Counted from the stretch's first letter, positions 8,225 to 18,791 are shown. The stretch: 64,000 nucleotides of DNA from a bacterium (GCA_029561455.1 JAKQIY010000061.1:124001-188000); one strand, 5' to 3'. Translations and numbers: made by a program. The notes: generated by a model from the letters alone, not told the origin.

Positions 8225-9404
8225 CCTGCGCCAGCTTTTCACAAACCGTATCGTAAAGCAATAACCCCTGTCGGGTAAGGCATAATCTTTTATGCAATAC
8301 AGTTAATAACCGGTTGTGTTTGGAATTTTTAAACGGGAGGGTGCGGGTATCCAGCCCTCCCAGTTCTTTAATAACAGGTTCTGCGCTGGTCAGCAAATCT
8401 CCGGAAGCCACTTGGCTCCATTGCTGTAAATCAATGCCTTCCTTGCGGCGCAAGCCCAGCAATATCAACTCCTGGCATTTTTGCTCAATTGATAATTGTT
8501 CCTTCTTTTCAAAGGGAAGCAGGTCTTCATCAAGATATTGACAGTATTGCTCCACGTTTGCACAATTCCACCAGCGCTGTATACCGTTAAAAGAATGCGC
8601 AGCCGGGCCAAGACCAAGATAGGGATTTCCGTTCCAGTACTTTTGATTGTGCCGCGACCGGTAACCTTGCAGCGCCAGGTTGGATATTTCATAATGTTCA
8701 TATCCGGCCGATTCCAGAACCTCGATGCCTTTTAAATACATATCCCGTTCCAGTTCCTCATCACAGCGGCTCAACTGCCGGCTCTTTATTGCCAGGCCCA
8801 GCGGCGTATGCGGCTCGATTGTCAGGCCGTACATGGAGATGTGATGCGGACGTAAATCAACAGCCCGCTGCAATGATTCCCGCCACGAGGCCGGCGTTTG
8901 CCCAGGTATCCCGAATATCAGATCGATGCCGATATTTTCAAAACCGGCTTTACGGGCCAGCCGCACTGCATTGATGGCTTCTTCGCCATTATGAATACGG
9001 GTCAAGACGGCGAGTTCCCCGTCATGAAAAGATTGCACACCAATAGTGATACGGTTGAAACCCGCCTTTAAAAAACTGTATAAATTGGTTTGTAAAACCG
9101 TGCCGGGATTGGCTTCAAAAGACACTTCTACCCGGCCGGTGATATGGAAATTCCATTTTAAATGATTGAGCAGCAACAGCGCTTCTTCCGGCGCAAGCAG
9201 CGAAGGAGTTCCTCCCCCAAGATAGATGGTATTGATGGTATCTAATGCAAAAGGCGGTTTGTTGCTGTATAGAGAAATTTCTTTATTGAGCGCATCAAAA
9301 TAGCGCTTTTTTGAATCTAATTCAGTTACAGAATAAAAGTCACAATAATTGCATTTTCGCTTACAATAGGGTACATGAATATATAAAGCGCTGCTATCCG
9401 GCAT
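8217..9404 (-). CDS. hemW: radical SAM heme chaperone HemW (CPO-III-like)
   Basis: This 395-residue radical SAM enzyme carries the C-X3-C-X2-C cluster motif at residues 14, 18 and 21 (CKRKCNYC), the GGGTPS SAM motif near 69-74 and the IGVQSF and GIDLIFGIPGQ signatures of the HemN/HemW family. HemW lacks true coproporphyrinogen oxidase activity and instead binds and inserts heme into apoproteins in the cytosol. Residue Cys directly after CxxxCxxC found in true HemN is Asp here (CDFYS), which supports HemW. The start ATG shares one base with the lepB stop (TAATG), indicating translational coupling. Confidence 0.95.
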   Translation of the reverse strand: MPDSSALYIHVPYCKRKCNYCDFYSVTELDSKKRYFDALNKEISLYSNKPPFALDTINTIYLGGGTPSLLAPEEALLLLNHLKWNFHITGRVEVSFEANPGTVLQTNLYSFLKAGFNRITIGVQSFHDGELAVLTRIHNGEEAINAVRLARKAGFENIGIDLIFGIPGQTPASWRESLQRAVDLRPHHISMYGLTIEPHTPLGLAIKSRQLSRCDEELERDMYLKGIEVLESAGYEHYEISNLALQGYRSRHNQKYWNGNPYLGLGPAAHSFNGIQRWWNCANVEQYCQYLDEDLLPFEKKEQLSIEQKCQELILLGLRRKEGIDLQQWSQVASGDLLTSAEPVIKELGGLDTRTLPFKNSKHNRLLTVLHKRLCLTRQGLLLYDTVCEKLAQVI

Positions 9405-10126
9405 TATTGAATGACATTAAATATTCTCCCCCAGCGAATTTTTGATAATATCTTCCACAACGGCTGATGTTTATCCCACGACCAATAGATAACCAGGGCC
9501 TCGCCGACAATATTTTCCTTGGGCATAAAACCCCAGCTGCGGCTATCGGCGCTGTTATCACGGTTATCTCCCATCATGAACAAGTACCCTTCGGGCACAA
9601 CAATCGGGCCGTGGTAACGGCTGCGCGGCGATATACCGGCATAACGCCGGATTACATACTTTTTCCCCTCGCTTGTGGTTACATTATAATAATTGGTATA
9701 AATCCCTTCTTCCGCGTCGAACTCTTTTTTCTGGAATTCGAGTTCTTCATAAGGCTTGCCGTTTAGAATGACCACCCCCTGCTGCACTTCCAGGGTATCT
9801 CCCGATAATGCGACACACCTTTTAATATAATCCAGCTTCTCATCGCCGGGATATTTAAACACAATAATATCGCCGCGTTTTGGTTGTTTGAGCGCCGGAA
9901 ACCGGAACGAGGGCAGTTTAATATCAGTAAATGCAATCCGATCCGGTGTTTTGGCGCCGTAAATAAATTTGTTGACCAGTAAAAAATCGCCAACCAGCAG
10001 GGTATCTTTCATTGACCCGGTGGGAATGCGAAAAGCCTGAATGACAAATGCCCGCAAAATCAAAGCCGCAATTATAGCAAATGCAAATGCTTCTATATAT
10101 TCACGGAATATGTTTTTCTTTTTCAT
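9404..10126 (-). CDS. lepB: signal peptidase I
   Basis: The 240-residue protein anchors in the inner membrane by one N-terminal helix (~10-30) and cleaves Sec signal peptides on the outer face. Catalytic Ser38 lies in RIPTGSMKDTL and the general base Lys102 in LDYIKRCV. The box GDNRDNSADSR is also present. Length and motif spacing match Gram-negative LepB with a single membrane anchor. The gene is followed by hemW with a one-base stop/start overlap. It is preceded by about 120 bp of AT-rich DNA after the ABC permease gene, so it may have its own promoter. Confidence 0.97.
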   Translation of the reverse strand: MKKKNIFREYIEAFAFAIIAALILRAFVIQAFRIPTGSMKDTLLVGDFLLVNKFIYGAKTPDRIAFTDIKLPSFRFPALKQPKRGDIIVFKYPGDEKLDYIKRCVALSGDTLEVQQGVVILNGKPYEELEFQKKEFDAEEGIYTNYYNVTTSEGKKYVIRRYAGISPRSRYHGPIVVPEGYLFMMGDNRDNSADSRSWGFMPKENIVGEALVIYWSWDKHQPLWKILSKIRWGRIFNVIQ

Positions 10127-10246
10127 GTAAATCCTCTATATCCCTTATTCTAAAAAATGTGCTACAGGTAGCCAAAATTTTGTATTACTTGTGAAATCAG
10201 TTAAATAATTAAACTATTTTTTATCAAAAAAACAAGTTATAAATAT

Positions 10247-11881
10247 TTATAATGCTGCTTCTATTTTAGGAACCCGCAACAACGCGAGCCGGATGCCCAG
10301 CAGGCAACAGACCAGGGTATATATCGAAAAAAATATTAGCGCCAAACCTGTTCCGGATAATTTTACTCCAGTTACAAAAGCCAATATTCCTCCGCCCAGG
10401 TACACCATTCCGGCAATATTCAGAATAATGTTCCCGTTATCTGTAAGCATTTGCCGCGGATTATCCCAGTTAAAATTGGTATGAATAACTCCGATGGCCA
10501 GACCGATGGCGGCGGCGCCAAACGTATTAAACAGTAACAGGATAACTGCCTGTAAAATAATGTGCGCCGGAGAATGTTCCAGCACAACTAAAATCAATAT
10601 GCCAAAAAACAGAGCGGCGGTGGTTAAAAGAAAACCGGTTCCAAACTTGGCCAACAAATAGATGCTATCCGTATTCGGGGCCAGCCGGTTATAATTCATA
10701 GCGCGTTTTTCCAGGGGTATACCGCGCGCGGTGAGGCCTCCGGCCATAAAGATCGTAGCAAACAGCATACAAGTAAACGGCGCGTAGTGAGCAAAAGTTT
10801 CATTTGCAGCCGTAAACGGCTCCCGCAGCAAAAAGGGTAATACCAGGAACAAGCTGAAATAAAAAAAGATCTGAGTTACAAAACGGCTGTCGCGAAAATA
10901 AAGCTTTAAATCCCTCTCCACCATAGCCCTAATAACATGCCGGGACTGCACAACCTGTGCAAATGGGATTCCCGGTTCTGCCGGTTTTTGCCGGGCTGCC
11001 CGCACGGCGCCCCCGGTTTGATAACCGGCATATTTATCTATTTGGTCTGCCAGGCGAATAGTCAGTTCATATATCACAACCGCTGCCAGTAATAATAATA
11101 CCAGTGGGATCATTGCCTGCTGAAGATTATCGGTTACCAGTCCGCTTAGGACCCGGGCTGCCCAGTGCGGGGGCAAAAACCGGCTCAGGTTCATTTCCGG
11201 GGTTTGCACCAACCGGTTAAATAAATCCGCATCAAATTCCCCGGAAAACGGATCGAGCCGCGACAAGCGGAAAAATTGCATAAACGCCCACAGGCCGATA
11301 ATCATTATTCCCATGATCAATGAAGAAAAGTTTTTGGTTCTTTTCACCGGCAGGAACCGGGCAATGAGCAAACTAAAGAGCGAGGCTATCCCCGTGGGAA
11401 TGACCAGTAACAACAATAAACCGGCCAGGAGCAATATCACTGCCGGCAGCGACACTTTGACGACCACCAGCGCCGCCGCTATAACCGGCAAGCCAAACAA
11501 AAAAAATACCGAACTGTTGGAAAAATAGATCTCCCAAAAGCGATATTTTTTTATAACCAGACTCTCCAACGGTAATGCAGACAGTAATATACTATCCGGC
11601 GCTAAAAAATTAAAATGCAGTGCCTGGGGTACCCCGCTGATAATTAACAAAATAAATATTCCGGTCAGCAACAGAGCTATAAAATGGATAATTACCATGA
11701 CATTAAAACCGGGGACTGCGTGCCAGGCGGAAAACAACTCGCGACTTGTCGAAAAAATCCAGTAAGGAATGATCAGCATGACAATAAAACGAACCAGGAT
11801 TCCCCGTGCTTTATTATTTTTGTAATTGCGCAGCGAATAGAGCGCAAGATTGAGCCGGTTGTAAAGCAGGTTAAAAAGCAT
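10247..11881 (-). CDS. ABC transporter permease (ABC-2-like)
   Basis: The product is a 544-residue integral membrane protein with about 12 hydrophobic segments, including clear ones at ~30-50, 60-85, 110-170 and 330-540. A polar stretch at ~300-325 is probably cytoplasmic. It is encoded 4 bp downstream of an ABC ATPase gene, the pattern of ABC-2-type exporters. The sequence gives no direct hint of substrate. Lipid, drug or polysaccharide export are all possible. The gene is last in the lepA-ATPase-permease run. Confidence 0.82.
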   Translation of the reverse strand: MLFNLLYNRLNLALYSLRNYKNNKARGILVRFIVMLIIPYWIFSTSRELFSAWHAVPGFNVMVIIHFIALLLTGIFILLIISGVPQALHFNFLAPDSILLSALPLESLVIKKYRFWEIYFSNSSVFFLFGLPVIAAALVVVKVSLPAVILLLAGLLLLLVIPTGIASLFSLLIARFLPVKRTKNFSSLIMGIMIIGLWAFMQFFRLSRLDPFSGEFDADLFNRLVQTPEMNLSRFLPPHWAARVLSGLVTDNLQQAMIPLVLLLLAAVVIYELTIRLADQIDKYAGYQTGGAVRAARQKPAEPGIPFAQVVQSRHVIRAMVERDLKLYFRDSRFVTQIFFYFSLFLVLPFLLREPFTAANETFAHYAPFTCMLFATIFMAGGLTARGIPLEKRAMNYNRLAPNTDSIYLLAKFGTGFLLTTAALFFGILILVVLEHSPAHIILQAVILLLFNTFGAAAIGLAIGVIHTNFNWDNPRQMLTDNGNIILNIAGMVYLGGGILAFVTGVKLSGTGLALIFFSIYTLVCCLLGIRLALLRVPKIEAAL

Positions 11882-11885
11882 AGTT

Positions 11886-12644
11886 TCAGGCGCCTTGAAG
11901 AAAATTTTCTACCTGACTGCCGGTCTCGGAATGGGTAAGTTTCAGGAATATTTCTTCCAGCGAACCGGCCGGCTGCCCATTGCTGTTCCTGATCTCTTCC
12001 GGGGCGCCGCAGGCTACCAGGCTGCCCTGGTGAATAATGCCGATGCGGTCGCACATGCTTTCGGCTATTTCCAGAATATGGGTGGACATGAACACGGTCT
12101 TGCCCTTTTTAACCATACCGTGTAAGAGTTCTTTTAAATTTTTTACCGCTTTCGGGTCCAGCCCTACGGTAGGCTCATCGAGAAAGATTACCGCAGGGTC
12201 ATGCAGCAACGTAGCGATCAGGGAAACCTTTTGCTTCATGCCGTGCGAATAATCTTCAATATAATCGTAGAGCCGGTCATTCAGCTCAAATATTTCACAC
12301 AACCGGGAAATGCGTTTTTGCGCCTCTGCGCCGGGTAACCGATAAATGGTGGCAATAAATTTTAAAAATTCCCGCCCGGTTAGTTTTTCATACAGGAAGG
12401 CCTGCTCCGGGGCGTATCCTAAACTGCGTTTCGCCCGGACCGGTTCGGTTAATAAATTACAATCGTTTATCACAATAGTCCCGGAATCCGGGGGCAGTAA
12501 ACCGGTCATCATTTTAATGCTAGTGGTTTTACCGGCGCCGTTTGGGCCTAAAAAAACAAAAAACTCCCGGCCAATTTCCAGGTTCAGGTTATTTACCGCC
12601 GGAAAATTACCATATCTTTTGCTCACATTGCGGACAGATATCAT
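11886..12644 (-). CDS. ABC transporter ATP-binding protein
   Basis: A complete 252-residue nucleotide-binding subunit. It has Walker A GPNGAGKTTS (~33-42), Q-loop region GYAPEQAFLYEKLTG, the signature YSHGMKQKVSL (SHGMK in place of SGGQ), Walker B VIFLDEPTVGLDP and the H-loop STHILE. The divergent signature is common in ABC-2 exporter ATPases. It pairs with the permease gene 4 bp downstream and follows lepA by 8 bp, so the three are probably one transcript. Confidence 0.93.
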   Translation of the reverse strand: MISVRNVSKRYGNFPAVNNLNLEIGREFFVFLGPNGAGKTTSIKMMTGLLPPDSGTIVINDCNLLTEPVRAKRSLGYAPEQAFLYEKLTGREFLKFIATIYRLPGAEAQKRISRLCEIFELNDRLYDYIEDYSHGMKQKVSLIATLLHDPAVIFLDEPTVGLDPKAVKNLKELLHGMVKKGKTVFMSTHILEIAESMCDRIGIIHQGSLVACGAPEEIRNSNGQPAGSLEEIFLKLTHSETGSQVENFLQGA

Positions 12645-12652
12645 GAAATAAC

Positions 12653-14446
12653 TCAGCCTTTTAATACGGCCAGGAAGGCTTCCTGGGGAACCTGAACGGT
12701 GCCCAGTTGCTTCATACGCTTTTTACCCTCTTTTTGCTTTTCCAGCAATTTACGTTTGCGGGAAATATCGCCGCCATAACATTTGGCGGTAACGTTCTTG
12801 CGTAACGCTTTGATGGTTTCCCTGGCAATGACTTTACTACCTATTGAAGCCTGAATAGCGATCTGGAACATTTGCCGCGGGATCAATTCTTGTAATTTTT
12901 CACAAACTTTGCGGCCCCATTCATACGCTTTATCTTTATGGACAATCACAGACAAGGCATCGACCGGGTCGCCGTTCAACAGTATATCCAGGCGCACAAC
13001 CTCGCTGGCGCGATAGTCTTTAAATTCATAATCAAATGATGCATAGCCGCGACTGATGGATTTCAGCTTGTCATAAAAATCAAAAATGACCTCGGTCAGT
13101 GGAAATTCATAATGTAAATTCGCCCTGGTTTTATCAATATATTCCGTATTGATGTAAATTCCGCGCCGCTCCATGGCCAGCGCCATAATATTGCCTACAT
13201 ATTCCGCCGGTGTCAAAATGCTCGAGGTTATAAAAGGTTCTTCGATATGTTCAATATCGTTCACCGGCGGTAAATTGGCGGGGTTATCAACAGCCACCAT
13301 TGTGCCGACTTTGGTAAAGGCATGGAATTCCACATTAGGAACCGTGGTTACCAGGTCCAGCAGGTATTCGCGTTCCAGCCGCTCCTGGATGATCTCCATA
13401 TGCAGCAGGCCAAGAAATCCGCAGCGGAACCCAAATCCCAGGGCGATTGAGGTTTCCGGTTCATAAAACAGGGCGGAATCATTCAGCCTTAACTTTTCCA
13501 GCGCGGCGCGCAGGTCTTCGTATTGATCCGTATCGGAAGGAAAGAGGCCGCTATATACCATCGGTTTAACTTCCCGGTAGCCGGGTAAGGCTTCGGTAGC
13601 AGGATTATTGACAGTTGTAATGGTGTCGCCGACTTTGGTGTCTTTAACATCTTTTGCCCCGGCAATAATATAACCGACCTCGCCGGCAGACAGGGAATCG
13701 TGTTTGATCTGCCGGAGCCGTAAAATACCCACTTCCTGGGCTTCAAATACTTTGCCGGTATTAAAAAACCTGATCTGCTGCCCGGCGCGGATTGTGCCTT
13801 CTTTAACGCGGATATAAGCGACAGCGCCTCGGTAAGCATTGAACATGGAATCAAAAATCAACGCCCGGGTCGGCGCTTCCGTATCTCCCTGCGGCGCCGG
13901 AATTTTCTTTACCACTTCTTCAAGAATTTCCGGGATTCCCAAACCCATTTTGGCGCTGGCAAGCAAGATTTCTTCATCCTTGCAGCCAATAATATCAATG
14001 ATCTGTTGTTTTACATGATCGATCTGCGCGCTGGGCAGATCGATTTTATTGATGACCGGGATGATCTCCAGGTCGTTTTCAATGGCCATATATAAATTGC
14101 TGACGGTTTGCGCTTCGATGCCCTGCGCGGCATCCACTATCAACAGCGCGCCTTCGCAAGCGGCCAGGCTGCGTGACACTTCATAGGTAAAATCCACATG
14201 TCCCGGGGTATCGATCAGGTTAAGAATATATTTTTCACCATTTTTTGCCTGGTATTCCATGGTTATGGCATGCATTTTAATGGTAATGCCGCGTTCCCGT
14301 TCCAGGTCCATACTATCGAGCACCTGGTCTTTCATTTCCGCCTTGCTGATCGTGCTGGTTGCTTCCAGCAAACGATCCGCCAGGGTCGATTTACCATGAT
14401 CTATATGGGCGATAATACAAAAATTTCGAATATTGGTATGTTTCAT
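12653..14446 (-). CDS. lepA: elongation factor 4 (LepA), ribosomal back-translocase GTPase
   Basis: This 597-residue translational GTPase matches LepA in full length and domain order. The G domain has AHIDHGKST (P-loop, ~14-22), RERGITIK (switch I), DTPGHVDF (G3) and NKID (G4). Domain II, the EF-G-like domains III and V and the LepA-specific C-terminal domain ([25 protein letters not shown]) follow. EF4 acts on stalled or mistranslocated ribosomes and in 30S biogenesis. The gene heads a minus-strand run with an ABC exporter pair, which is probably an incidental co-transcription. Confidence 0.98.
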   Translation of the reverse strand: MKHTNIRNFCIIAHIDHGKSTLADRLLEATSTISKAEMKDQVLDSMDLERERGITIKMHAITMEYQAKNGEKYILNLIDTPGHVDFTYEVSRSLAACEGALLIVDAAQGIEAQTVSNLYMAIENDLEIIPVINKIDLPSAQIDHVKQQIIDIIGCKDEEILLASAKMGLGIPEILEEVVKKIPAPQGDTEAPTRALIFDSMFNAYRGAVAYIRVKEGTIRAGQQIRFFNTGKVFEAQEVGILRLRQIKHDSLSAGEVGYIIAGAKDVKDTKVGDTITTVNNPATEALPGYREVKPMVYSGLFPSDTDQYEDLRAALEKLRLNDSALFYEPETSIALGFGFRCGFLGLLHMEIIQERLEREYLLDLVTTVPNVEFHAFTKVGTMVAVDNPANLPPVNDIEHIEEPFITSSILTPAEYVGNIMALAMERRGIYINTEYIDKTRANLHYEFPLTEVIFDFYDKLKSISRGYASFDYEFKDYRASEVVRLDILLNGDPVDALSVIVHKDKAYEWGRKVCEKLQELIPRQMFQIAIQASIGSKVIARETIKALRKNVTAKCYGGDISRKRKLLEKQKEGKKRMKQLGTVQVPQEAFLAVLKG

Positions 14447-14807
14447 GTTTATTACTATCTTTGTCAGTTTATTGTAATGGTTTCCCGGTCAGGCGCCTGT
14501 GCCTGATTCCGTGCGGGCAGCAGTTTCGATTTGAATTTTTTCTGGATGGAACTCCCGCGTAAAAACCGGACAGAACTATTTGAGAATATTAATTTAATGA
14601 AAAAAACGTCATAAAGCAATAGACAAGTAATATTAAATCTATAGCTTGTACATACTAAATAGCGATAACCCGTAAAAAGGAATTTCCTCTCCCTTTTACA
14701 GGAAAAACGGAACCCGCAGTTTTTGACAGGGTTAAATTAAGGAATAAACATGCCGGCCTTGTACGTTAAAACATGAAATTAACTTGCTTAACAATGGTGT
14801 AAGAAAA
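14447..14807. other. divergent intergenic region between lepA and bshA
   Basis: 360 bp that must hold the promoters of two divergent genes. A TTGACA at 14723-14728 followed after 16 nt by TAAACA is a weak plus-strand promoter candidate for bshA. A short TCAGGC/GCCTGA hairpin near 14489-14506 lies close to the lepA start. No coding frame is credible. Confidence 0.4.
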
Positions 14808-15929
14808 ATGAAAATTGCAATGGTTTGTTACCCCACTCACGGCGGCAGCGGTGTCGTTGCTACTGAACTGGGGCTTGGTCTGGCTAAAATGGGACATGAA
14901 GTCCATTTTATCAGTTACAGTTCCCCGTTTCGGCTACGGGGTTTTCAACAGAATGTGTATTACCATGAAGTGAATGTTTCGGCTTATCCCCTGTTCAAAT
15001 ACCCGCCTTATGATCTGAGCCTGGCGACGAAAATTCTGGAAATTACCCGCGAATACAATCTCGATATTGTGCACGTCCATTATGCCATTCCTCACGCCAT
15101 CAGCGCTTACCTGGCCAAACAAATGCTCAAGGGACAGGGGCCAAAGACCGTTACCACCCTGCACGGCACCGATATTACCCTGGTCGGCCAGGACAAAACT
15201 TTTTACGAGGTTGTACAATTCAGCATTGAAGAATCGGACGGCGTGACCACCGTATCAAATTACCTGACCGAACGCACCAAACGTGATTTTGCCATAAAAA
15301 AAGACATAAAAACCATTTATAACTTTGTCGATACCAATCGTTTTAGCGGTGTTGTGACCAATTGCGACGCCCGGTTGTTTAAACCCAACAATGAAAAGCT
15401 GCTCATCCACACTTCCAATTTCCGTAAGGTCAAACGGTTGCCCGACATCATCAGGATCTTTGCCGCCGTTAAAAAACATGTGCCGTCGCGATTATTGCTG
15501 GTTGGCGAGGGCCCGGAGCGTCAAACCGCCCACGACCTGGCGGTGGAACTGGGAGTGCATGATGATGTTTTATTCCTGGGTACGCAGGATTATATCGAAA
15601 ACCTGCTCGGCTGCGCCGATGTGTTTTTGCTGCCGAGCAGCGAAGAAAGTTTTGGCCTGGCCGCCCTTGAAGCCATGAGTTGCGAAACCCCGGTGGTCGG
15701 TTCTACGGTCGGCGGTATTCCTGAAGTTGTAGATCATAATCTTAACGGCTTTTTACACCCGGTCGGCGATGTTGAGGCGATGTCCAACAGTATCGTAGAG
15801 TTGCTGACCAATGACGGAATGATACGCGATTTTAAACATGAAGCGCGAAAAAAAGCGGTTACTGTTTTCGAATCATCCCTGCTGGTGCCGGAATATGAAA
15901 AGTATTACCTCAAAATACTCAATTCATAA
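14808..15929 (+). CDS. bshA: N-acetyl-alpha-D-glucosaminyl L-malate synthase (bacillithiol biosynthesis)
   Basis: The enzyme is a 373-residue GT4 glycosyltransferase that transfers GlcNAc from UDP-GlcNAc to L-malate, the first step of bacillithiol synthesis. The N-terminus [22 protein letters not shown] is diagnostic for BshA, as are [12 protein letters not shown] and SNFRKVKR. The nucleotide-sugar site is [20 protein letters not shown] chose ATG 14808 because this is where family similarity starts; an in-frame TTG 24 bp upstream is possible but less likely. No bshB or bshC gene is in the window. An SDR-type gene follows after 30 bp. Confidence 0.93.
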   Translation: MKIAMVCYPTHGGSGVVATELGLGLAKMGHEVHFISYSSPFRLRGFQQNVYYHEVNVSAYPLFKYPPYDLSLATKILEITREYNLDIVHVHYAIPHAISAYLAKQMLKGQGPKTVTTLHGTDITLVGQDKTFYEVVQFSIEESDGVTTVSNYLTERTKRDFAIKKDIKTIYNFVDTNRFSGVVTNCDARLFKPNNEKLLIHTSNFRKVKRLPDIIRIFAAVKKHVPSRLLLVGEGPERQTAHDLAVELGVHDDVLFLGTQDYIENLLGCADVFLLPSSEESFGLAALEAMSCETPVVGSTVGGIPEVVDHNLNGFLHPVGDVEAMSNSIVELLTNDGMIRDFKHEARKKAVTVFESSLLVPEYEKYYLKILNS

Positions 15930-15959
15930 ACCAGGGCAGCAAAATCAGGACGCAGAGCT

Positions 15960-16856
15960 ATGAAAATATTTATAACCGGCGCCTCCGGGTTTGTCGGCGC
16001 CCACATCCTCTACAAACTGGTTGAACATAATTATAAACTGGCTTGCCTGGTGCGCAGCGGCAAGCTGCAACGCTCCTTTAACCTTGACCAGGTGGAAATA
16101 ATCACGGGCGACCTTACGCTTCCCGGCGCCTGGAGCCAAGCCCTGCAAGGCTGCGATGCGATTGTCCACCTGGTGGCTATTATCAGGGAAAACCGCCGCC
16201 GTAATATCACTTTTGATAAACTCATCCGCCAGACTACTGTGGATATGGTAAATTATGCCGGGCAGTATCATGTAAAAAAATTCATTTATATCAGCGCTAT
16301 CGGGGCTGACGCCCGGGTGGAATCTCCCTACTGGCGGGCCAAAGGTCTGGCAGAACAAGCCGTTATCAACAGCGGCCTCGATTATACGATCTTTCGTCCA
16401 TCCTTTATATTTGGCCCCGACGATGCGGTTTTCAATATGCTGGCATCTGTTATAAAAAGATCCCCGTTTGGGTTGTTCCCGGTGTTTGGCAGCGGCGAAT
16501 ACAAGCATCAGCCGGTTTCCGTGTATAATGTGGCGGACGCCGTAGCCGCAGCTTTGGTAAATCCTGCATCAGCCAATAAAATTTATGATATTGGCGGCCC
16601 GGAGCCGTTATCCTGGAACCGGCAACTCGATATCATTGGCCGGTGTGTGAATAAAAAAACCGCTAAAATCAAAATTCCGCTCCTGCTCACCAAACCCCTG
16701 GTTGCGGCGGCCGGAATACTACCGTTTTTCCCCATTACTAGTGAACAGCTAAAAATGTTGATTCAGGATAATGTTACCGATAATACCCGGCTGCTCCAGG
16801 ATCTGGATATTGCTTTAACACCGTTTGAACAAGGGTTAAAAGAATATTTACACTAG
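15960..16856 (+). CDS. NDUFA9-like atypical SDR, NAD(P)-binding epimerase-type protein
   Basis: The 298-residue Rossmann protein has TGASGFVGAHILYKL at the N-terminus (nucleotide-binding GxxGxxG). It follows with DAIVHLVAIIRE, FIYISAIGAD and a YWRAKGLAEQ segment in which the Y-X3-K pair sits. This is the pattern of atypical SDRs related to the complex I NDUFA9 subunit and to NmrA-like proteins, which often bind NADPH without clear catalysis. It lies 30 bp after bshA and may share its transcript. Substrate unknown; a quinone or sugar-nucleotide role would be guesswork. Confidence 0.85.
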   Translation: MKIFITGASGFVGAHILYKLVEHNYKLACLVRSGKLQRSFNLDQVEIITGDLTLPGAWSQALQGCDAIVHLVAIIRENRRRNITFDKLIRQTTVDMVNYAGQYHVKKFIYISAIGADARVESPYWRAKGLAEQAVINSGLDYTIFRPSFIFGPDDAVFNMLASVIKRSPFGLFPVFGSGEYKHQPVSVYNVADAVAAALVNPASANKIYDIGGPEPLSWNRQLDIIGRCVNKKTAKIKIPLLLTKPLVAAAGILPFFPITSEQLKMLIQDNVTDNTRLLQDLDIALTPFEQGLKEYLH

Positions 16857-17002
16857 AAATTTATCCTGTCGTTTCTTTCTACAGACAACTGCACTATCTT
16901 GAAACTGTTATCCCCTGTTTCATCAAGAGAATATTTTTGTCCATTCCGGTGTTTTCCTCTATAATAATAGTTTTTACGATCAATAATATAAAGGATAGAT
17001 AT

Positions 17003-17476
17003 ATGGAAAAGCAATTACAACCCGGCGATCAGGCCCCGGATTTTTCTTTACCCGCAACAACAGGAACAACCATCTCCCTGCGTGATTACCTGGGCAAAAA
17101 ACGGGTGGTGTTATATTTTTATCCCAAAGACGATACCCCAGGTTGTACCAAAGAAGCCTGCTCGTTCCGCGATCACCAGGATCATATACAGGCGCAGGAT
17201 ACGGTAGTGTTGGGCGTCAGCGCCGACAGCATGGATTCTCACGGTAAATTTATAAAAAAATACAACCTCAATTTCCCGCTGCTTGCCGATACGGAGCACC
17301 AGGTGGCCGAAGCATATAGCGCCTGGGGAGAAAAAAATATGTATGGTAAAAAGTATTTCGGCATGATCCGCAAGACCTTTGTTATCGGCAAGGATGGTAA
17401 GCTGGAACATGTTTTTCATAAAGTAACGGCCGAAGGCCATGGCGAGGAAATTTTGAACTTGCTGAAAGCGAAATAA
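17003..17476 (+). CDS. bcp: thioredoxin-dependent peroxiredoxin, BCP/PrxQ type
   Basis: A 157-residue atypical 2-Cys peroxiredoxin that reduces hydroperoxides in the cytosol. Peroxidatic Cys48 and resolving Cys53 are in TPGCTKEACSFRD, the BCP arrangement with four residues between them. The thioredoxin-fold N-terminus GDQAPDFSLPATTG and the LADTEHQVAEAYSAWGEK region are standard. The start at ATG 17003 is chosen because AAGGA lies 7 nt upstream and family similarity begins there; an upstream in-frame extension of 22 codons looks non-homologous. It is one of the few oxidative-stress genes here and fits with bacillithiol synthesis nearby. Confidence 0.95.
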   Translation: MEKQLQPGDQAPDFSLPATTGTTISLRDYLGKKRVVLYFYPKDDTPGCTKEACSFRDHQDHIQAQDTVVLGVSADSMDSHGKFIKKYNLNFPLLADTEHQVAEAYSAWGEKNMYGKKYFGMIRKTFVIGKDGKLEHVFHKVTAEGHGEEILNLLKAK

Positions 17477-17531
17477 TTGATTAATTTATATTAATAATTT
17501 TGCAATCATTTCATTTACATTAAAGAAAAAC

Positions 17532-18791
17532 ATGCACTTCCGTTACGGTAAACAGATCATTGATGTACAGCTTCCGGAGCACATTCAGTGGCAAATCCTG
17601 GAAAAGCCGGGCTCTGCCTCGCCGGTACAAGAACAGCAGGTCATTGCCAACAGCATCGACCGGTTAATGTACCTGCTGCATGACCAACTTCAATCTATTC
17701 ACAACCTGTTGATCATCATACCGGATCATACCCGTAAATGCCGGCTGCCCCTGGTTCTGCCGCTATTAATGCAGCGCTTGCAACCCTATGATCTGAAAAC
17801 GGAATTTCTGGTGGCTAACGGCAGTCATGTCGAGCAGCCGGAAGCGGCTATAAAAGAACTGGTTGGCGAGGATATCTACACCCATTATCCGGTCATACAG
17901 CACGATTCCCGCGATGAAAAAAGCCTGATCCGGTTTGGTGTAACCGATTTCGGCACGGAAATTTACCTGAATAAAAAGGTCAGGGAAGCGGATTATGTGC
18001 TGACCATTGGCGGCATTTTATACCATTATTTTGCCGGATTTGGCGGCGGCCCCAAAATGCTGCTGCCGGGAGTGGCCGGATATGAAACCATTCGCATCAA
18101 CCACCGCCGTACTATTGATGAACAAACCGGTTTTTTCCATAAAGACTGTTTCGAGGGCAACATTACCACCAACCCGGTGTACAGGGATTTGGCGCAGGTT
18201 GTGCAGTGGGTGCCCAATTGCCTGTCTTTGCAGTTTGCCCTGGATGTCGATGGGCATATTGTTTATGCAGAATCCGGACCGGTGTTACCGACGCAAAACC
18301 TGGTTTGCGCTCAAGTTAAAGAACTCTATTCCCTGTCGCTGCGGGAAAAAGCCGAAATCGTCGTCGCCAGCGCCGGTGGCTTTCCTGCCGATGTGAATTT
18401 GATACAGGCTCATAAAGCCATTCACCATGCTTTTCAGGCGGTGCGCGAGCAGGGCGTGGTGGTCATTTTTGCCGAATGCGCCGAAGGCATTGGCTCTAAA
18501 ACTTTTATGCCCTATTTTACCGAAAAAACCTCACGGGATATTGGCCGGCGATTATTGCGGGATTATATGATCAACGGCCAAACAGCGTTATCGCTCAAAA
18601 CCAAAACCGAAGCCGTGCATATCATCCTGGTTTCGCTGCTGGACAAAGACCTGGTGCAACAAACCGGCATGATCCCCTGTGCATCAGCCGCAGAAGCTAT
18701 GCAAACCGCTCAGAATTATCTTGATGGCCGTTCAGGCAAGGGCTATCTCTTTCCAGCTGCTAATTTATATGTTCCCCATGTAACGGAATAA
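17532..18791 (+). CDS. larA: LarA-family nickel-pincer racemase homologue (DUF2088)
   Basis: The protein is a 419-residue member of the lactate racemase (LarA) family, which uses a nickel-pincer nucleotide (NPN) covalently tied to a lysine to racemise or epimerise 2-hydroxy acids. Candidate active-site residues are Asp65 (IPDHTRK), His99 (NGSHV), Lys175 (GFGGGPKMLLPG, the NPN lysine) and His191 (INHRRT). The spacing resembles characterised LarA (D72, H108, K184, H200). NPN synthesis needs LarB, LarC and LarE, none of which is in this window. The family has many substrates beyond lactate, so the exact reaction is open. The gene is convergent with a flavodoxin gene 18 bp away. Confidence 0.88.
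   Translation: MHFRYGKQIIDVQLPEHIQWQILEKPGSASPVQEQQVIANSIDRLMYLLHDQLQSIHNLLIIIPDHTRKCRLPLVLPLLMQRLQPYDLKTEFLVANGSHVEQPEAAIKELVGEDIYTHYPVIQHDSRDEKSLIRFGVTDFGTEIYLNKKVREADYVLTIGGILYHYFAGFGGGPKMLLPGVAGYETIRINHRRTIDEQTGFFHKDCFEGNITTNPVYRDLAQVVQWVPNCLSLQFALDVDGHIVYAESGPVLPTQNLVCAQVKELYSLSLREKAEIVVASAGGFPADVNLIQAHKAIHHAFQAVREQGVVVIFAECAEGIGSKTFMPYFTEKTSRDIGRRLLRDYMINGQTALSLKTKTEAVHIILVSLLDKDLVQQTGMIPCASAAEAMQTAQNYLDGRSGKGYLFPAANLYVPHVTE

Noticed and set aside
15945-16508. 187-codon minus-strand open frame
   Set aside because: It is antisense to the NDUFA9-like SDR gene and has no recognisable features.
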